The notes: generated by a model from the letters alone, not told the origin. 51,337 nt of DNA from Bacteroidales bacterium (GCA_016926235.1 JAFGOZ010000208.1:1-51337); one strand, 5' to 3'. Positions 1 to 9,598 are shown, numbered from the stretch's first letter. Made by a program: numbers and translations.

Positions 1-80
1 ATGAAATCCTTTCCAATTATATTTTTACATGATAACATATTGAACATATAATATCATTACTAAAAACATAATTGTGACAC

Positions 81-1883
81 AGCCTGGTAGCGAAACATCA
101 CTGTGGTTTTTGTGTTTGGCCTTCTGAATATACCGAGTATTCCGTAAAGAATTCTCCATGGCGTGACGGCAAAGGCGATTTGGTTCGTGAAATGGCCGAT
201 GCCTGTAAAGAGTACGGCCTGAAACTGGGTATATATGTGTCACCATGGGACAGAAATCATCCTGAATACGGCAGGCCGGAATATATTACTTACTTCAGAA
301 ATCAACTTAAAGAAGTCCTAACCAACTACGGCGATATTTTTGAAGTCTGGTTCGATGGAGCAAATGGCGGAACTGGATATTACGGCGGAGAAAATGGAAA
401 CCGCAGAATAGACCGTACAACATATTACGACTGGGGAAACACTTACAAGATGATTAGAGAACTTCAACCGAATATAGTAATATGGAACGATGGAGGTGAC
501 AGAGCCGACCTTCGATGGGTAGGAACAGAAGCCGGTTTTGTTGGTGAGACCAACTGGAGTTTGCTCAACGCAACAGGTGATGTTCCAACTGAAATGTTAC
601 GTTACGGCTTAGAAGATGGTAACTCATGGGTTCCCGGCGAAGTCAATACTTCTATCAGGCCGGAGTGGTTCTATCATCCGAGCGAAGATACCAAGGTTAA
701 AACACTGCCCAAGCTTTTGGATACTTATTACAACTCTATTGGGCGTAACGGCACATTCCTTCTTAATTTTCCGATTATGCCAAATGGGCTGATCCATGAA
801 AATGACGAAAAAGCTGCACTTGATCTTGCTAAAGCTATAAAAGAAACATTTGCAGTCAACCTTGCTGAAAAAACAAAAATCCATGCTTCGAACGTTCGCG
901 GCAATGCAAATAAATTTAGTGCAGAGATGACTATAGACGGTGACAAAGAAACCTATTGGGCTACTGATGATGACGTAAATAAAGCCTCATTAACTATCGA
1001 TTTTGGTAAACCAACCACGTTCAACCGTTTTCTTACACAGGAATATATTCGCTTGGGACAACGCGTAAAAGCCTTCTCAATCGAAGCCCTTGTCAATGGA
1101 AACTGGAAGGAATTGGCAAAGGCAACCACTATAGGATATAAGCGTATCCTTCGTTTCCCAACGGTAGAAGCAACACAACTTCGATTCAATATAACTGATT
1201 CAAAAAGCTGCCCCGTGATTTCCAATATCGGAGTTTACGATGCACCGCAAATACTAACTCCTCCATCCATTATCAGGAATCAGGCTGGTGAAATCATAAT
1301 AACTCCGGCTGATTTGGAATCTGATATTTATTATACAATTGATGGAACTGAACCAACTGAGAATTCAAAAAAATATTCCACACCGTTCAAAACAGAGGGA
1401 AAAGTTCAGCTAAGTGCAATTGCTTATGATTCTTCTATAGAACAAAGCAGCCCGGTATGTCACGAAGAATTCGATCTGCCGCGTACAGATTGGAAACTTG
1501 TAGGTATTAATGATAGAAAAGCTTCTGCAATTATAGATGGGGACCCATCCACTGCATGGCATCAATCGAGAAACACAAGATTTCCCGCTGATTTGATAAT
1601 AGATTTAGGAAAAGAACAAAATCTTTGCGGTTTCAGATACTATCCCGACCAAACTTTATGGGGACCTGGTATTATTACTCAATATGAGTTCTATGTTTCA
1701 AATGATAATGCTGAATGGAAACTTGTAGATAAAGGTGAATTCTCGAATATCAAGAATAATCCTACATGGCAAACTAAAAAATTTGAAACCGAAAAAACCC
1801 GTTATATCAAATTACGTGCTTTAAGAAATACCGAAAATAACAATAACCTTGGCTATGCTGAAGTTGATGTTATTACTGAATAG
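81..1883 (+). CDS. alpha-L-fucosidase, GH29, 5'-truncated, with two discoidin-like domains
   Basis: GH29 retaining fucosidase, which removes alpha-L-fucose from glycans. The reading frame opens after TGA at 75-77, and recognisable GH29 sequence begins at once (AKHHCGFCVWPS, which holds the fucose-binding His pair), so the native N-terminus with its signal peptide and first barrel strands, roughly 90 residues, is missing. The first usable start codon inside the frame is TTG at 180, which would lose the His motif. The nucleophile is the Asp of EVWFDGANGG (351-380). After the barrel come a discoidin (F5/8 type C-like) domain at about 880-1240, a chitobiase C-terminal-like domain (YYTIDGTEPT) at about 1250-1450, and a second discoidin domain to the end. 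Positions 1-77 show no GH29 similarity in any frame I read. This is either a pseudogene or an effect of the sequence edge. The family call is firm; function is doubtful. Confidence 0.85.
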   Translation, partial: SLVAKHHCGFCVWPSEYTEYSVKNSPWRDGKGDLVREMADACKEYGLKLGIYVSPWDRNHPEYGRPEYITYFRNQLKEVLTNYGDIFEVWFDGANGGTGYYGGENGNRRIDRTTYYDWGNTYKMIRELQPNIVIWNDGGDRADLRWVGTEAGFVGETNWSLLNATGDVPTEMLRYGLEDGNSWVPGEVNTSIRPEWFYHPSEDTKVKTLPKLLDTYYNSIGRNGTFLLNFPIMPNGLIHENDEKAALDLAKAIKETFAVNLAEKTKIHASNVRGNANKFSAEMTIDGDKETYWATDDDVNKASLTIDFGKPTTFNRFLTQEYIRLGQRVKAFSIEALVNGNWKELAKATTIGYKRILRFPTVEATQLRFNITDSKSCPVISNIGVYDAPQILTPPSIIRNQAGEIIITPADLESDIYYTIDGTEPTENSKKYSTPFKTEGKVQLSAIAYDSSIEQSSPVCHEEFDLPRTDWKLVGINDRKASAIIDGDPSTAWHQSRNTRFPADLIIDLGKEQNLCGFRYYPDQTLWGPGIITQYEFYVSNDNAEWKLVDKGEFSNIKNNPTWQTKKFETEKTRYIKLRALRNTENNNNLGYAEVDVITE

Positions 1884-1910
1884 TTTCAATTTTGATAAGT
1901 TTAAAATGAG

Positions 1911-1948
1911 AACAGGTCACTTTTTTGAAAGTGACCTGTTTTTTTATT
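1911..1948 (+). terminator. intrinsic terminator after the fucosidase gene
   Basis: A perfect 13-bp stem (1911-1923 with 1928-1940, arms AACAGGTCACTTT and AAAGTGACCTGTT) has a 4-nt loop and is followed by a T-run. It sits 28 nt after the fucosidase stop and between convergent genes. On the minus strand the stem is followed only by a short T-tract, so it may stop both directions, but better on the plus strand. Confidence 0.93.
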
Positions 1949-1959
1949 CAAACTACAAG

Positions 1960-2949
1960 TTATTCCACCCAACTTTTAAGAGTTGGAGCAACTGCGGCTC
2001 CCCAAATATCAAAGCCTTCTTCAATTGGATGAAGGTTTTCATTTGGACGGAAACCAATCAGACTGCCATCTTCCTTGAGAAATTTTGAATTGATATCCGT
2101 GAAGAATACGTGTTCTCCATCATGAAGCTTTGCAATAATTTTATTTGCTGTTTCGCATTTTTTTCGATTAGAGTCATTTGGGCCTAAGCCGCGAGGAAAG
2201 ATTGCCATAAGCATAATCTTAGCGTCAGGGAAATCCTTGCGCAGTTCATAAACCACTGCACCAATGCCCTCTGCAATTTCCTCACCTGAGGCATTACCTG
2301 TGTTATTTGTACCAAGCATGAGCATAACAGCTTTTGGTTTGTGGCCCTGTCCTTCACCATTTTGCAAACGCCCAAGTACACCTTGGGTGGTATCGCCCGG
2401 AATACCGAAATTAGCAACCTTCATGTCACCGAAGTATTTATCGAAAAGTCGCTGACCGCCTAAATAGCCCGACATATCGCCTTCCCCTACTGTCCAGAGA
2501 TAGGTAATCGAATCGCCGAGAAACAGGATATCGAAATCTCCGTTATTAGCTGTCTCAACGAAGGTATCATGCTGGCCGCCACGCGGAGCGGTCGGACGAA
2601 TACATGGATTATCACGCGGAACCTGTACAGTTATAAGAGATGCATACTTTTTCAATATCTCTTTATCTGTGCCAGCATTCGAGTTGATAAATTTCTGAAG
2701 TTCCTCATTTATTTTAGCAACTTCCTGTTCTGTTGGTCGAGGAATAGCAACTTCCGGAGGTACCGGAGCAGGAGGTCCGGGAGGTGTAGCCTGGAATCCA
2801 AAACCACCACCACGTCCCATGCCACCACGGGTTGCACCACCGCGAGTACCACCACGACCAGCAGCAGCCGGCTGCCCATTTGCGGCATCTATTGCAACAG
2901 CACACAACATGAGACAAGCAACAAGTATTAACGTAGTTTTTTTCTTCAT
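1960..2949 (-). CDS. secreted SGNH/GDSL-family hydrolase with RGG-rich N-terminal segment
   Basis: Predicted secreted esterase or acetylhydrolase of the SGNH fold (PAF-acetylhydrolase-like). An N-terminal signal peptide (MKKKTTLILVACLML) is followed by a Gly/Arg-rich stretch at about residues 30-50 and a Pro-rich linker. The catalytic core starts at about residue 140. Block I is FLGDSITYLW with Ser147 as likely nucleophile, the oxyanion Asn is in LGTNNTG, and the last block is NENLHP, where the His is present but the usual Asp three residues before it is Glu. I chose ATG 2949 because AGGAG lies just upstream; the in-frame ATG at 2964 overlaps that Shine-Dalgarno. It begins 45 nt after the GH3 gene's stop and is probably in its transcript, so it may deacylate the same glycan. 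The substrate is unknown. Confidence 0.85.
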   Translation of the reverse strand: MKKKTTLILVACLMLCAVAIDAANGQPAAAGRGGTRGGATRGGMGRGGGFGFQATPPGPPAPVPPEVAIPRPTEQEVAKINEELQKFINSNAGTDKEILKKYASLITVQVPRDNPCIRPTAPRGGQHDTFVETANNGDFDILFLGDSITYLWTVGEGDMSGYLGGQRLFDKYFGDMKVANFGIPGDTTQGVLGRLQNGEGQGHKPKAVMLMLGTNNTGNASGEEIAEGIGAVVYELRKDFPDAKIMLMAIFPRGLGPNDSNRKKCETANKIIAKLHDGEHVFFTDINSKFLKEDGSLIGFRPNENLHPIEEGFDIWGAAVAPTLKSWVE

Positions 2950-2994
2950 GTTTAGTCTCCTCATAAAGGATATAAAAAACTTTTGAATTTATAC

Positions 2995-5900
2995 TTACTT
3001 TATAACTGGTGCTATAAAATTATATTTCGGTGCAACCGGCTGGCCTTCCAGAGTTAATTTCTGTGTAAGTGTATTATCGCCAATTACTGAATTTCCGCCA
3101 ACCTGTATTTGCAGATTCTCGGGTCTGACTTCACGTTTTCCGTCCTTACCAACTACCAGAGACAATTGCTGCGTGGTAACTGTGAAAGCGACATTTTTAC
3201 TTTCACCGGCTTTAAGAGGAACTCTTGCGAATCCAACCAGAGTCTTACGTGGCGTAGCGAGTAATGTTGCCTGTTCGTCGCTCATCTTATCAGGAGCAGT
3301 TACACTTGCCGGATCAATCGCCGGTATGTCACGGTTGATATAGCATTGAACAACTTCTTCACCATCTACTTTACTTGTGTTTTTCACATCGAACGAAATC
3401 TTCAAGTCATCACTTGTTGCTGATTTTTCCGGAGCTTTTAAATTCGAATATTCGAACGAGCTATATGACAAGCCGTATCCAAATGGATATAACACAGGTT
3501 TTGTGTCATAACGATAAGTACGATTGTACATTGCATAGTTTGTGAACTCCTGCAAATCAGAAGTGGCTCTATAGAATGTCACAGGTAATTTACCTCCCGG
3601 ATTGTATTTTCCGAATACCACATCGGCAACTGCATCGCCGCGCTGTCCCGGGTACCAGGCCTGAATAATAGCAGGAACGTTTTCTTTGGCCCAATTGAAA
3701 GCGACGGGACTGCCTGAGCAATTAACTACGACAACAGGTTTGTCTCCTGCAGCTATCGTAGCAGCTCTGACTAAACCTTCCTGTATAGCCGGAAGTTCGA
3801 TTGCTCTTTTGTCACGCATTTCACCTTCCTGTGAGCCGTCAATTCCAACGACGAGGATGACTGCATCAGCTTTTTTGACCAACTCAGTTGCTTCAGCGTA
3901 AAGGCTTTGCCCTGAAGTATTGGCCGGTAAGCCATCTTCTGTAGGTATGGTCCATGCAATTTGGAACAGTGGATCATCGCTCGGATTTGCCGAAGCTGCT
4001 GCTGTGACACCCGGAGCGTCTGTTGTTGTGCCAAAAGCTCCTCCACCACGACCGCCACGATTACCACGTCCAAATCCGCCACGTCCGCCACCAGCAACCA
4101 TACCGCGTGTTGTACCACCAAAACCGCCACGGCCACCCATGCCGCGACCACCTCCAGCACCACCACTGGTTGATGCCGAGTGTGTAAACTCGACCAGAAC
4201 TTTATATGATTTACCTTTTTCAAGATGAATCAAGTTTCCGGCTGTGCGTAATGCTCCGCCCTGCATTTCATCTACAATTACTTTACCATCAATTGAAAGA
4301 CGGAAACCATCGCGACCTTTTCCGCCAAGTTGATATTCGCCGGTAATCGGCGGAACGAGAACGCCTGCCATCTTTGCCGCCATAGTAGGATCAAAGGTTA
4401 TGCCGCTGTCTGCACTCGGCATCATAAGAGCTCCGGTTTCGGAAACTTCTGCCTTTGAAGACCGTGCCAAGATATCCGCATTGGTCGCGTAACCAACGGT
4501 TAAACCGTTCTTGCTTTTCGATGCATCTGTAAATAAATATTCTGCTTTCACAAGTTCTGTTAAAGGTAAAGTACCAGTCAAAGAAATCTGCTGATTTGGA
4601 GTAAGAACTTTATCAGCGCCGAGAGCTTTCTTGATACCGTTCAGAATTGTAACCTGATGCTCTTCTGTTGCTTCGCCATTGTAATTACCATACTGCATAT
4701 TGATTGCGTCAGCGTTGGGACCGAGCACAGCGACTGTACCGATACTGGTCTTAAGCGGAAGAGTGTTATTATCATTTTTCAGAAGTACCATTGTTTTGCG
4801 AGCCGCTTTGAGCGCCAATTCATGGTGTTCCGGTGTGTTATACATTGCAGGTGTGATTTTATTATACGGATTGCCTTCATAACCTGGAGGATCGAATTCA
4901 CCCATTCGAATACGGGCTTCCATGAGATTACCTAACGCCGCGTCAACTTCTTCTATGGTAATCAGGCCTTTATCAATAGCTTGTGCTAAGTTACTCGGAC
5001 TACCACCTCCGGCGTAAACCGTACCACTATTAAGCTCGTTACCGGCTTTGATAGCCAGTGCAGATGCTTCTGCCGCGGTTTGCACATATGCATGGCGGCC
5101 CTGCTGATAAATATCAGCTACGCCACCTACGTCTGAAACCACATAGCCATCGAAACCCCACTGTTTGCGTAAGATATCAGTCAGCAGGCGTTTGTTAGCC
5201 GGGGCAGGTACACCGTTTACAGCATTGTAAGATGACATTACGGAATAAGCATGAGCTTCCTTTATAGCAGCTTCGAACTGCGGCAAATAGGTCGTGTATA
5301 AATCCTGGTCAGTGACAACCGCATCAAACTGCTCTCGAATTGATTCGGGTCCGCTGTGAACCGCGAAGTGTTTAGGAGTAGCAATAGCCTTGAAATAAAA
5401 TGGATGGTCGCCCTGAATGCCTTTGACAAAAGCAATTCCAAATCGACTGGTGAGATATGGATCTTCGCCGTATGTTTCCTGGCCGCGACCCCAGCGAGGG
5501 TCACGGAAAATGTTTATATTAGGCGACCAGAAATCCAAACCAGTCATCGCGTTAAATATCTGGTTCGCTCGGTATTCGTGGTTTTTGGCACGGCCTTCCG
5601 TACTAATCGCAGAAGAGACTTCAAAATGCAAATCAGTATCCCATGAAGCGGACATACCGATAGCCTGGGGAAAGACTGTAGATAAATCGTGTGTCATACC
5701 ATGCAAAGCTTCTGTCCACCAGTGGTAAGGCGCGATACCCAAACGTGGAATTGAAGGAGATGCCATCTGCATGAGAGCTATCTTTTCCTCAAGTTCCAGA
5801 CGGGAAACAATATCCTTCACTCTTTCCTGAACTGGTAATTCTGGATTGTAGAACGGAAGTAAAGGATCAGGGCGAGCAGGAGGAGGAACAGGAACATCAC

Positions 5901-6042
5901 GTCCACCTGGCCCACCCGGCAAAACACCTATCCCTGTTCCACCAGCAGGCTGAGCGTTCCGTGCTATCGCAGAAGATATAATCGCTGCAACAAAGCATAA
6001 TACAAAACAAGAAACAACTATTAGTCTCACTTTCTTTTTCAT
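2995..6042 (-). CDS. secreted GH3 beta-glycosidase (xylosidase/glucosidase type) with PA14 insert
   Basis: Glycoside hydrolase family 3, retaining exo-beta-glycosidase. Order: signal peptide (MKKKVRLIVVSCFVLCF), a Gly/Pro-rich linker (about 35-65), the GH3 N-terminal barrel with HWWTEALHGM and PKHFAVHSGPE, and the nucleophile Asp304 in GYVVSDVGG. The C-terminal domain follows, interrupted by a PA14-like sugar-binding module at about 500-690, and then a fibronectin-III-like domain (GYGLSYSSFEYS onward). The acid/base residue is probably a Glu of SQEGEMRD. The WWTEALHG motif is commoner in beta-xylosidase/arabinosidase-like GH3 enzymes, but specificity cannot be read from sequence. A Gly/Arg-rich disordered loop of about 50 residues interrupts the PA14 region (4020-4180). 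The start at 6042 has AAGGA 8 nt upstream; an upstream ATG at 6084 lacks this support. Confidence 0.92.
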   Translation of the reverse strand: MKKKVRLIVVSCFVLCFVAAIISSAIARNAQPAGGTGIGVLPGGPGGRDVPVPPPARPDPLLPFYNPELPVQERVKDIVSRLELEEKIALMQMASPSIPRLGIAPYHWWTEALHGMTHDLSTVFPQAIGMSASWDTDLHFEVSSAISTEGRAKNHEYRANQIFNAMTGLDFWSPNINIFRDPRWGRGQETYGEDPYLTSRFGIAFVKGIQGDHPFYFKAIATPKHFAVHSGPESIREQFDAVVTDQDLYTTYLPQFEAAIKEAHAYSVMSSYNAVNGVPAPANKRLLTDILRKQWGFDGYVVSDVGGVADIYQQGRHAYVQTAAEASALAIKAGNELNSGTVYAGGGSPSNLAQAIDKGLITIEEVDAALGNLMEARIRMGEFDPPGYEGNPYNKITPAMYNTPEHHELALKAARKTMVLLKNDNNTLPLKTSIGTVAVLGPNADAINMQYGNYNGEATEEHQVTILNGIKKALGADKVLTPNQQISLTGTLPLTELVKAEYLFTDASKSKNGLTVGYATNADILARSSKAEVSETGALMMPSADSGITFDPTMAAKMAGVLVPPITGEYQLGGKGRDGFRLSIDGKVIVDEMQGGALRTAGNLIHLEKGKSYKVLVEFTHSASTSGGAGGGRGMGGRGGFGGTTRGMVAGGGRGGFGRGNRGGRGGGAFGTTTDAPGVTAAASANPSDDPLFQIAWTIPTEDGLPANTSGQSLYAEATELVKKADAVILVVGIDGSQEGEMRDKRAIELPAIQEGLVRAATIAAGDKPVVVVNCSGSPVAFNWAKENVPAIIQAWYPGQRGDAVADVVFGKYNPGGKLPVTFYRATSDLQEFTNYAMYNRTYRYDTKPVLYPFGYGLSYSSFEYSNLKAPEKSATSDDLKISFDVKNTSKVDGEEVVQCYINRDIPAIDPASVTAPDKMSDEQATLLATPRKTLVGFARVPLKAGESKNVAFTVTTQQLSLVVGKDGKREVRPENLQIQVGGNSVIGDNTLTQKLTLEGQPVAPKYNFIAPVIK

Positions 6043-6227
6043 AATAAATATCCTTGCAAAAAAAATATTATAAGTTGAATGCATTTATATACATTAATAT
6101 GAATTCCTTCCATGAATTGTACCTATATAAGCACCAGATTAAAAGTCTGTCTTTTTAAAAAACACAAAAAATTTTGCTTTTAAATCCTTTTTTTGGATAC
6201 CAAACTTCAGATGTTCAAATCACATAT

Positions 6228-7013
6228 CTACTGCTCTTCATCTTTTAACTCAGTTATTTGAGGTTTTTCGCCGCATAATGGACATTCTGGATTTCGAGTT
6301 AAGCTGATAGTACGAAAGCTCATTTTAAGCGCATCATAGGTCAGTAATCTATCAGTCAATAACTCGCCTAAATTGAGGAGGTATTTTACTGCTTCGGTCG
6401 CCTGAAGAGTTCCTATCACGCCCGGAAGCACACCAAGCACACCCGCTTGTGAGCCGGAAGGGATTTGTCCCGGAGTAGGCGGAGAATTAAAAACACAACG
6501 ATAGCAAGTTGACTTGCCTGGAAGTACTGTAAGCAACTGGCCATAAAAATTAAGAATGCCGGCATGTGAGAATGGTTTATTTTCAAAATAACAGGCATCG
6601 TTAATAAGAAACTTGGCTGGGAAATTATCTGTACAGTCAATAACAAAATCATACTTACGAATTATATCTCGAATATTATCAGCCTTTGCCAACTGATGAT
6701 AAGCTATAACATTAATATCAGGATTTAGTTCTCGAATTTTACTTTTTACGGATTTGACTTTTTCTAAACCTATATCACTTGTATTGTGAATTATTTGTCT
6801 TTGAAGGTTTGTCAAATCAACCGAGTCGCCATCTATGATTCCTATCGTTCCAACACCAATTGCAGCCAAGTACAACAATACAGGTGAGCCCAAACCCCCT
6901 GCACCAATAACTAACACTTTAGATACAAGCAGCTTTTCCTGCCCGGCTATACCAACTTCGTTAAGGATTATATTTCTTTTGTATCTTTCAATTTGTGTTT
7001 CAGTTAACGACAT
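6228..7013 (-). CDS. thiF: ThiF-type sulfur carrier adenylyltransferase
   Basis: E1-like enzyme that adenylates the C-terminal Gly-Gly of the ThiS sulfur carrier with ATP. The nucleotide-binding motif GAGGLGSPV lies near residue 38, the catalytic-loop residues are in DLTNLQRQ, and two zinc-binding Cys pairs (CYRC and CPLC) are present. At about 261 residues it has the size of ThiF/MoeB without a rhodanese domain. Sequence alone does not separate ThiF from MoeB, but it diverges from a TPP-riboswitch-controlled thiSGH operon and no molybdopterin genes are nearby, so ThiF is the better name. The start is ATG 7013, preceded by a strong AGGAGG; a GTG at 7019 overlaps that ribosome-binding site and is unlikely. 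Confidence 0.88.
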   Translation of the reverse strand: MSLTETQIERYKRNIILNEVGIAGQEKLLVSKVLVIGAGGLGSPVLLYLAAIGVGTIGIIDGDSVDLTNLQRQIIHNTSDIGLEKVKSVKSKIRELNPDINVIAYHQLAKADNIRDIIRKYDFVIDCTDNFPAKFLINDACYFENKPFSHAGILNFYGQLLTVLPGKSTCYRCVFNSPPTPGQIPSGSQAGVLGVLPGVIGTLQATEAVKYLLNLGELLTDRLLTYDALKMSFRTISLTRNPECPLCGEKPQITELKDEEQ

Positions 7014-7217
7014 TATCACCTCCTATCAAACACAGAAATTCTACTTTGTAAAAATTTCTATAATATTAATCGAATATTGAACATGTTTTAATTTTGTATT
7101 CCTTAAGAACTTTTTTCAAATGCTTTTTCAAGATAACAGTTAATTTCTTAAAAATAAAGAACTTAGAAGGAATTACATGCATTTTTAACGAAATAATTTT
7201 CAAAATTAAAAAAAAAG

Positions 7218-7245
7218 TTGCAAAGGTTAAAACAAAGTGTATTAT
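7218..7245 (+). promoter_or_regulatory. putative sigma70 promoter of the thiSGH operon
   Basis: TTGCAA at 7218-7223 and TATTAT at 7240-7245 are separated by 16 bp. The expected transcription start is only about 10-15 nt before the TPP riboswitch. The spacing and position fit, but the region is AT-rich, so chance matches are possible. Confidence 0.5.
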
Positions 7246-7261
7246 CGAGTTGTATGTATAT

Positions 7262-7367
7262 TAGCCAGGGGAGCTTGCTGGGCATAAAACTGCAACAGCA
7301 GCTGAGAATTCGCATTTAAGCGATGACCCTAAGAACCTGATCAGGTTAAAACCTGCGAAGGGAGGCT
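7262..7367 (+). promoter_or_regulatory. TPP riboswitch (THI element)
   Basis: The conserved thi-box blocks appear in the right order: AGGGGAGC (7267-7274), GCTGAGAAT (7301-7309), and GACCCT..GAACCTGATCAGGTTAA..GCGAAGGGA (7325-7362). The closing P1 helix can form between AGCC (7263-7266) and GGCT (7363-7366). It binds thiamine pyrophosphate. It is followed 14 nt later by an intrinsic terminator, so control is probably premature termination upstream of thiS. Confidence 0.96.
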
Positions 7368-7380
7368 CAAATGTGATTTG

Positions 7381-7411
7381 AAGCACTCCATTTGCGGGAG
7401 TGCTTTTTTTA
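7381..7411 (+). terminator. riboswitch-controlled intrinsic terminator
   Basis: A 9-bp stem pairs AAGCACTCC (7381-7389) with GGAGTGCTT (7397-7405), with a 7-nt loop and a T-run to 7411. It lies between the TPP riboswitch and thiS, as expected for the expression platform. The 5' part of the open thiS frame overlaps it, which argues against a start upstream of 7431. Confidence 0.92.
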
Positions 7412-7430
7412 TTATTTCATGGAACTTAGA

Positions 7431-7640
7431 ATGGAAACTTTAAAAATCAATGGTATTGAATCACAATTTCCGGATGGCGTACCAAAAACAATAACTGAAT
7501 TGCTTAAGCATCTTAATATTAATGAAGCAACGGTAGTAGCTGAATTAGAAGGAAAAATCATTACCAGAGATAATTTCTTAAAAACAGCTTTATCTACCGG
7601 CCAAAAAATAGAACTCATTCGCTTTGTTGGAGGAGGTTGA
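7431..7640 (+). CDS. thiS: sulfur carrier protein ThiS
   Basis: Ubiquitin-fold sulfur carrier of about 69 residues. Its C-terminal glycine is adenylated by ThiF and converted to a thiocarboxylate, which supplies sulfur to the thiazole ring. The protein ends in FVGGG, so the Gly-Gly tail is present. The frame is open from 7392, but that part lies in the riboswitch terminator. I chose ATG 7431 (METLKING), which has GGA 7 nt upstream and gives the normal ThiS length. The stop at 7640 is 4 nt before the thiG start. Confidence 0.92.
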   Translation: METLKINGIESQFPDGVPKTITELLKHLNINEATVVAELEGKIITRDNFLKTALSTGQKIELIRFVGGG

Positions 7641-7644
7641 GTAT

Positions 7645-8418
7645 ATGGATAAATTAGTAATTGCAAACAAAGAATTTGATTCACGTTTATTAATTGGTAC
7701 CGGCAAGTTTTCATCTTGCGAATTGATGGCCGAAGCAATTGATAAATCCGGCTCAGAGATTGTCACGGTCGCACTACGCAGAGTAGATATTAATAACAAA
7801 AATGATGATATGCTCAATGCCATCGACCTGAATAAATATTTATTACTTCCAAATACATCAGGTGCACGGGATGCTGATGAAGCCATTCGCTTATCAAAAC
7901 TTGCTCGTGCTGCAACTGGTATTAATTGGGTAAAACTGGAAGTTACCCCTGATCCATATTATTTGCTTCCAGACCCAATTGAAACACTTAAAGCCGCTGA
8001 GATTCTTGTGAAAGATGGTTTTATTGTTTTGCCTTATATCAATGCTGATCCGATACTCGCAAAGAAGCTTGAAGATGCCGGCACAGCGACTGTAATGCCT
8101 CTTGCAAGTCCTATCGGCTCTAATCAGGGAATAAAAACAAGAGCAGCGATTGAGATAATAATTGAACAGTCCAATATCCCTGTTGTCGTTGATGCCGGAT
8201 TAGGTTTGCCTTCTCACGCTGCTGAAGCAATGGAGATGGGCGCTGATGCAGTTTTAGTCAATACAGCTATCGCAGCATCGAATAATCCACCAAAAATGGC
8301 AGAAGCATTTAAGCTCGCAGTTGTAGCAGGTCGAATGGCTTTTACCTCCGGCGGTTCCTCCTCAAGTAAAAAAGCAAGTGCATCAAGCCCCCTTACAGGT
8401 TTCCTAAGAGATGAATAA
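7645..8418 (+). CDS. thiG: thiazole synthase ThiG
   Basis: Makes the thiazole phosphate carboxylate of thiamine from 1-deoxyxylulose 5-phosphate, dehydroglycine and ThiS thiocarboxylate. The TIM-barrel enzyme shows RLLIGTGKF near the N-terminus, the Schiff-base Lys in [10 protein letters not shown], phosphate-binding [19 protein letters not shown] and the C-terminal AFTSGG. Length, about 257 residues, is normal. ATG 7645 is preceded by GGAGGAGG; an ATG-like start at 7624 would run into thiS and gives a non-conserved extension. It overlaps thiH by 8 nt, which suggests translational coupling. Confidence 0.96.
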   Translation: MDKLVIANKEFDSRLLIGTGKFSSCELMAEAIDKSGSEIVTVALRRVDINNKNDDMLNAIDLNKYLLLPNTSGARDADEAIRLSKLARAATGINWVKLEVTPDPYYLLPDPIETLKAAEILVKDGFIVLPYINADPILAKKLEDAGTATVMPLASPIGSNQGIKTRAAIEIIIEQSNIPVVVDAGLGLPSHAAEAMEMGADAVLVNTAIAASNNPPKMAEAFKLAVVAGRMAFTSGGSSSSKKASASSPLTGFLRDE

Positions 8419-9565
8419 TAATACAACAGATATAAAATTGATTCTGACTGAAAAAGATTTAGATAATAATTATCAAAAGTGGCAAGACATTTTACAGAAT
8501 ATTGAATCCAGTGAAGTTGAGAGGGTACTCGCAACACCTCCGGGTACTTATAACCTTGAGAAACTTATAGTGCTTATATCACCAGCCGCTGAAAGCTACT
8601 TAGAGCAAATGGCTCAAATATCACAACAACTTACTATTCAAAGGTTCGGAAAAACAATAAAGCTTTATGCCCCGCTTTATCTATCTAATTATTGTACGAA
8701 CAATTGTCGATATTGTGGTTTTAACAAAGAACACAAATTTAATCGTACGAGACTAACTATTGATCAGGCACTTGCTGATGCTGAAGTGATTGCATCCGAA
8801 GGCTTCAAAGATATTCTTCTTGTAAGCAGTGAAGATAAAAAATTCATAGATGTCAAATATCTTTCAGAACTCGCTTCTAAACTTCGAGATAAATTCAGTT
8901 CAATATCCATTGAAATATATCCTATGAATACTGCAGAATATTCAGAACTTTTCAAAGCAGGTATCGAAGGTGTCACTCTTTATCAGGAAACGTATAATCG
9001 CCAGGTTTATAGTAATTTTCATACTACGGGACCCAAATCAGATTTTGATGAAAGATTATATACTCATGACAGAGCCGCAACTGCCGGGATGCGTGAGATA
9101 GGACTGGGAGTTTTATTAGGTTTAACAGATTGGCGAGTTGAAACATTAGCGTTGGCCGAACATGCACATTGTTTAATGAAACGATACTGGCAGTCTCATA
9201 TTTCATTTTCTTTTCCAAGGCTTCGTCCTGCTTATGAGATTGAAAGTGCTGATATGAAGTATTTTCCAAGTGACAAAAATCTCGTGCAGATGATAACAGC
9301 ACTTCGATTATGTTTTGCTGATGCAGGATTAGTATTGTCAACACGAGAAGGAGCTTTATTAAGAGATCATTTAATAAAACTTGGGATCACAAAATTAAGC
9401 GCTGGCAGTAAAACTAATCCAGGTGGATACTCAGGCAGCAACACAGCGATTAAACAATTCGAAATCGACGATAAACGCAATCCGGCTAAAGTCGCAGAAA
9501 TGATTAAAAAGGCAGGCTTCGAACCAGTCTGGAAGGATTGGGATAGCTGTTTTACCAAAAGATAA
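8411..9565 (+). CDS. thiH: 2-iminoacetate synthase ThiH (radical SAM)
   Basis: Radical SAM lyase that splits tyrosine into p-cresol and dehydroglycine, the glycine-derived input for ThiG in anaerobic or ThiO-lacking bacteria. The [4Fe-4S] motif is CTNNCRYC (Cys-x3-Cys-x2-Cys) near residue 97, followed by GFNKEH. Further ThiH features are YQETYN and the C-terminal [11 protein letters not shown]. Length 384 is close to family size. Using ThiH rather than the oxygen-dependent ThiO fits an anaerobic or facultative lifestyle (inference). Confidence 0.95.
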   Translation: MNNNTTDIKLILTEKDLDNNYQKWQDILQNIESSEVERVLATPPGTYNLEKLIVLISPAAESYLEQMAQISQQLTIQRFGKTIKLYAPLYLSNYCTNNCRYCGFNKEHKFNRTRLTIDQALADAEVIASEGFKDILLVSSEDKKFIDVKYLSELASKLRDKFSSISIEIYPMNTAEYSELFKAGIEGVTLYQETYNRQVYSNFHTTGPKSDFDERLYTHDRAATAGMREIGLGVLLGLTDWRVETLALAEHAHCLMKRYWQSHISFSFPRLRPAYEIESADMKYFPSDKNLVQMITALRLCFADAGLVLSTREGALLRDHLIKLGITKLSAGSKTNPGGYSGSNTAIKQFEIDDKRNPAKVAEMIKKAGFEPVWKDWDSCFTKR

Positions 9566-9598
9566 AGGCGTTAATATTAAAGTTTCATAAATTAGTTA

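Noticed and set aside
3771..4228. Long alternative-frame open stretches with Pro-rich or Val-rich products over the GH3 gene, on both strands
   Set aside because: They are by-products of the Gly/Arg codon repeats in the GH3 frame. They have no ribosome-binding sites and no recognisable domains.
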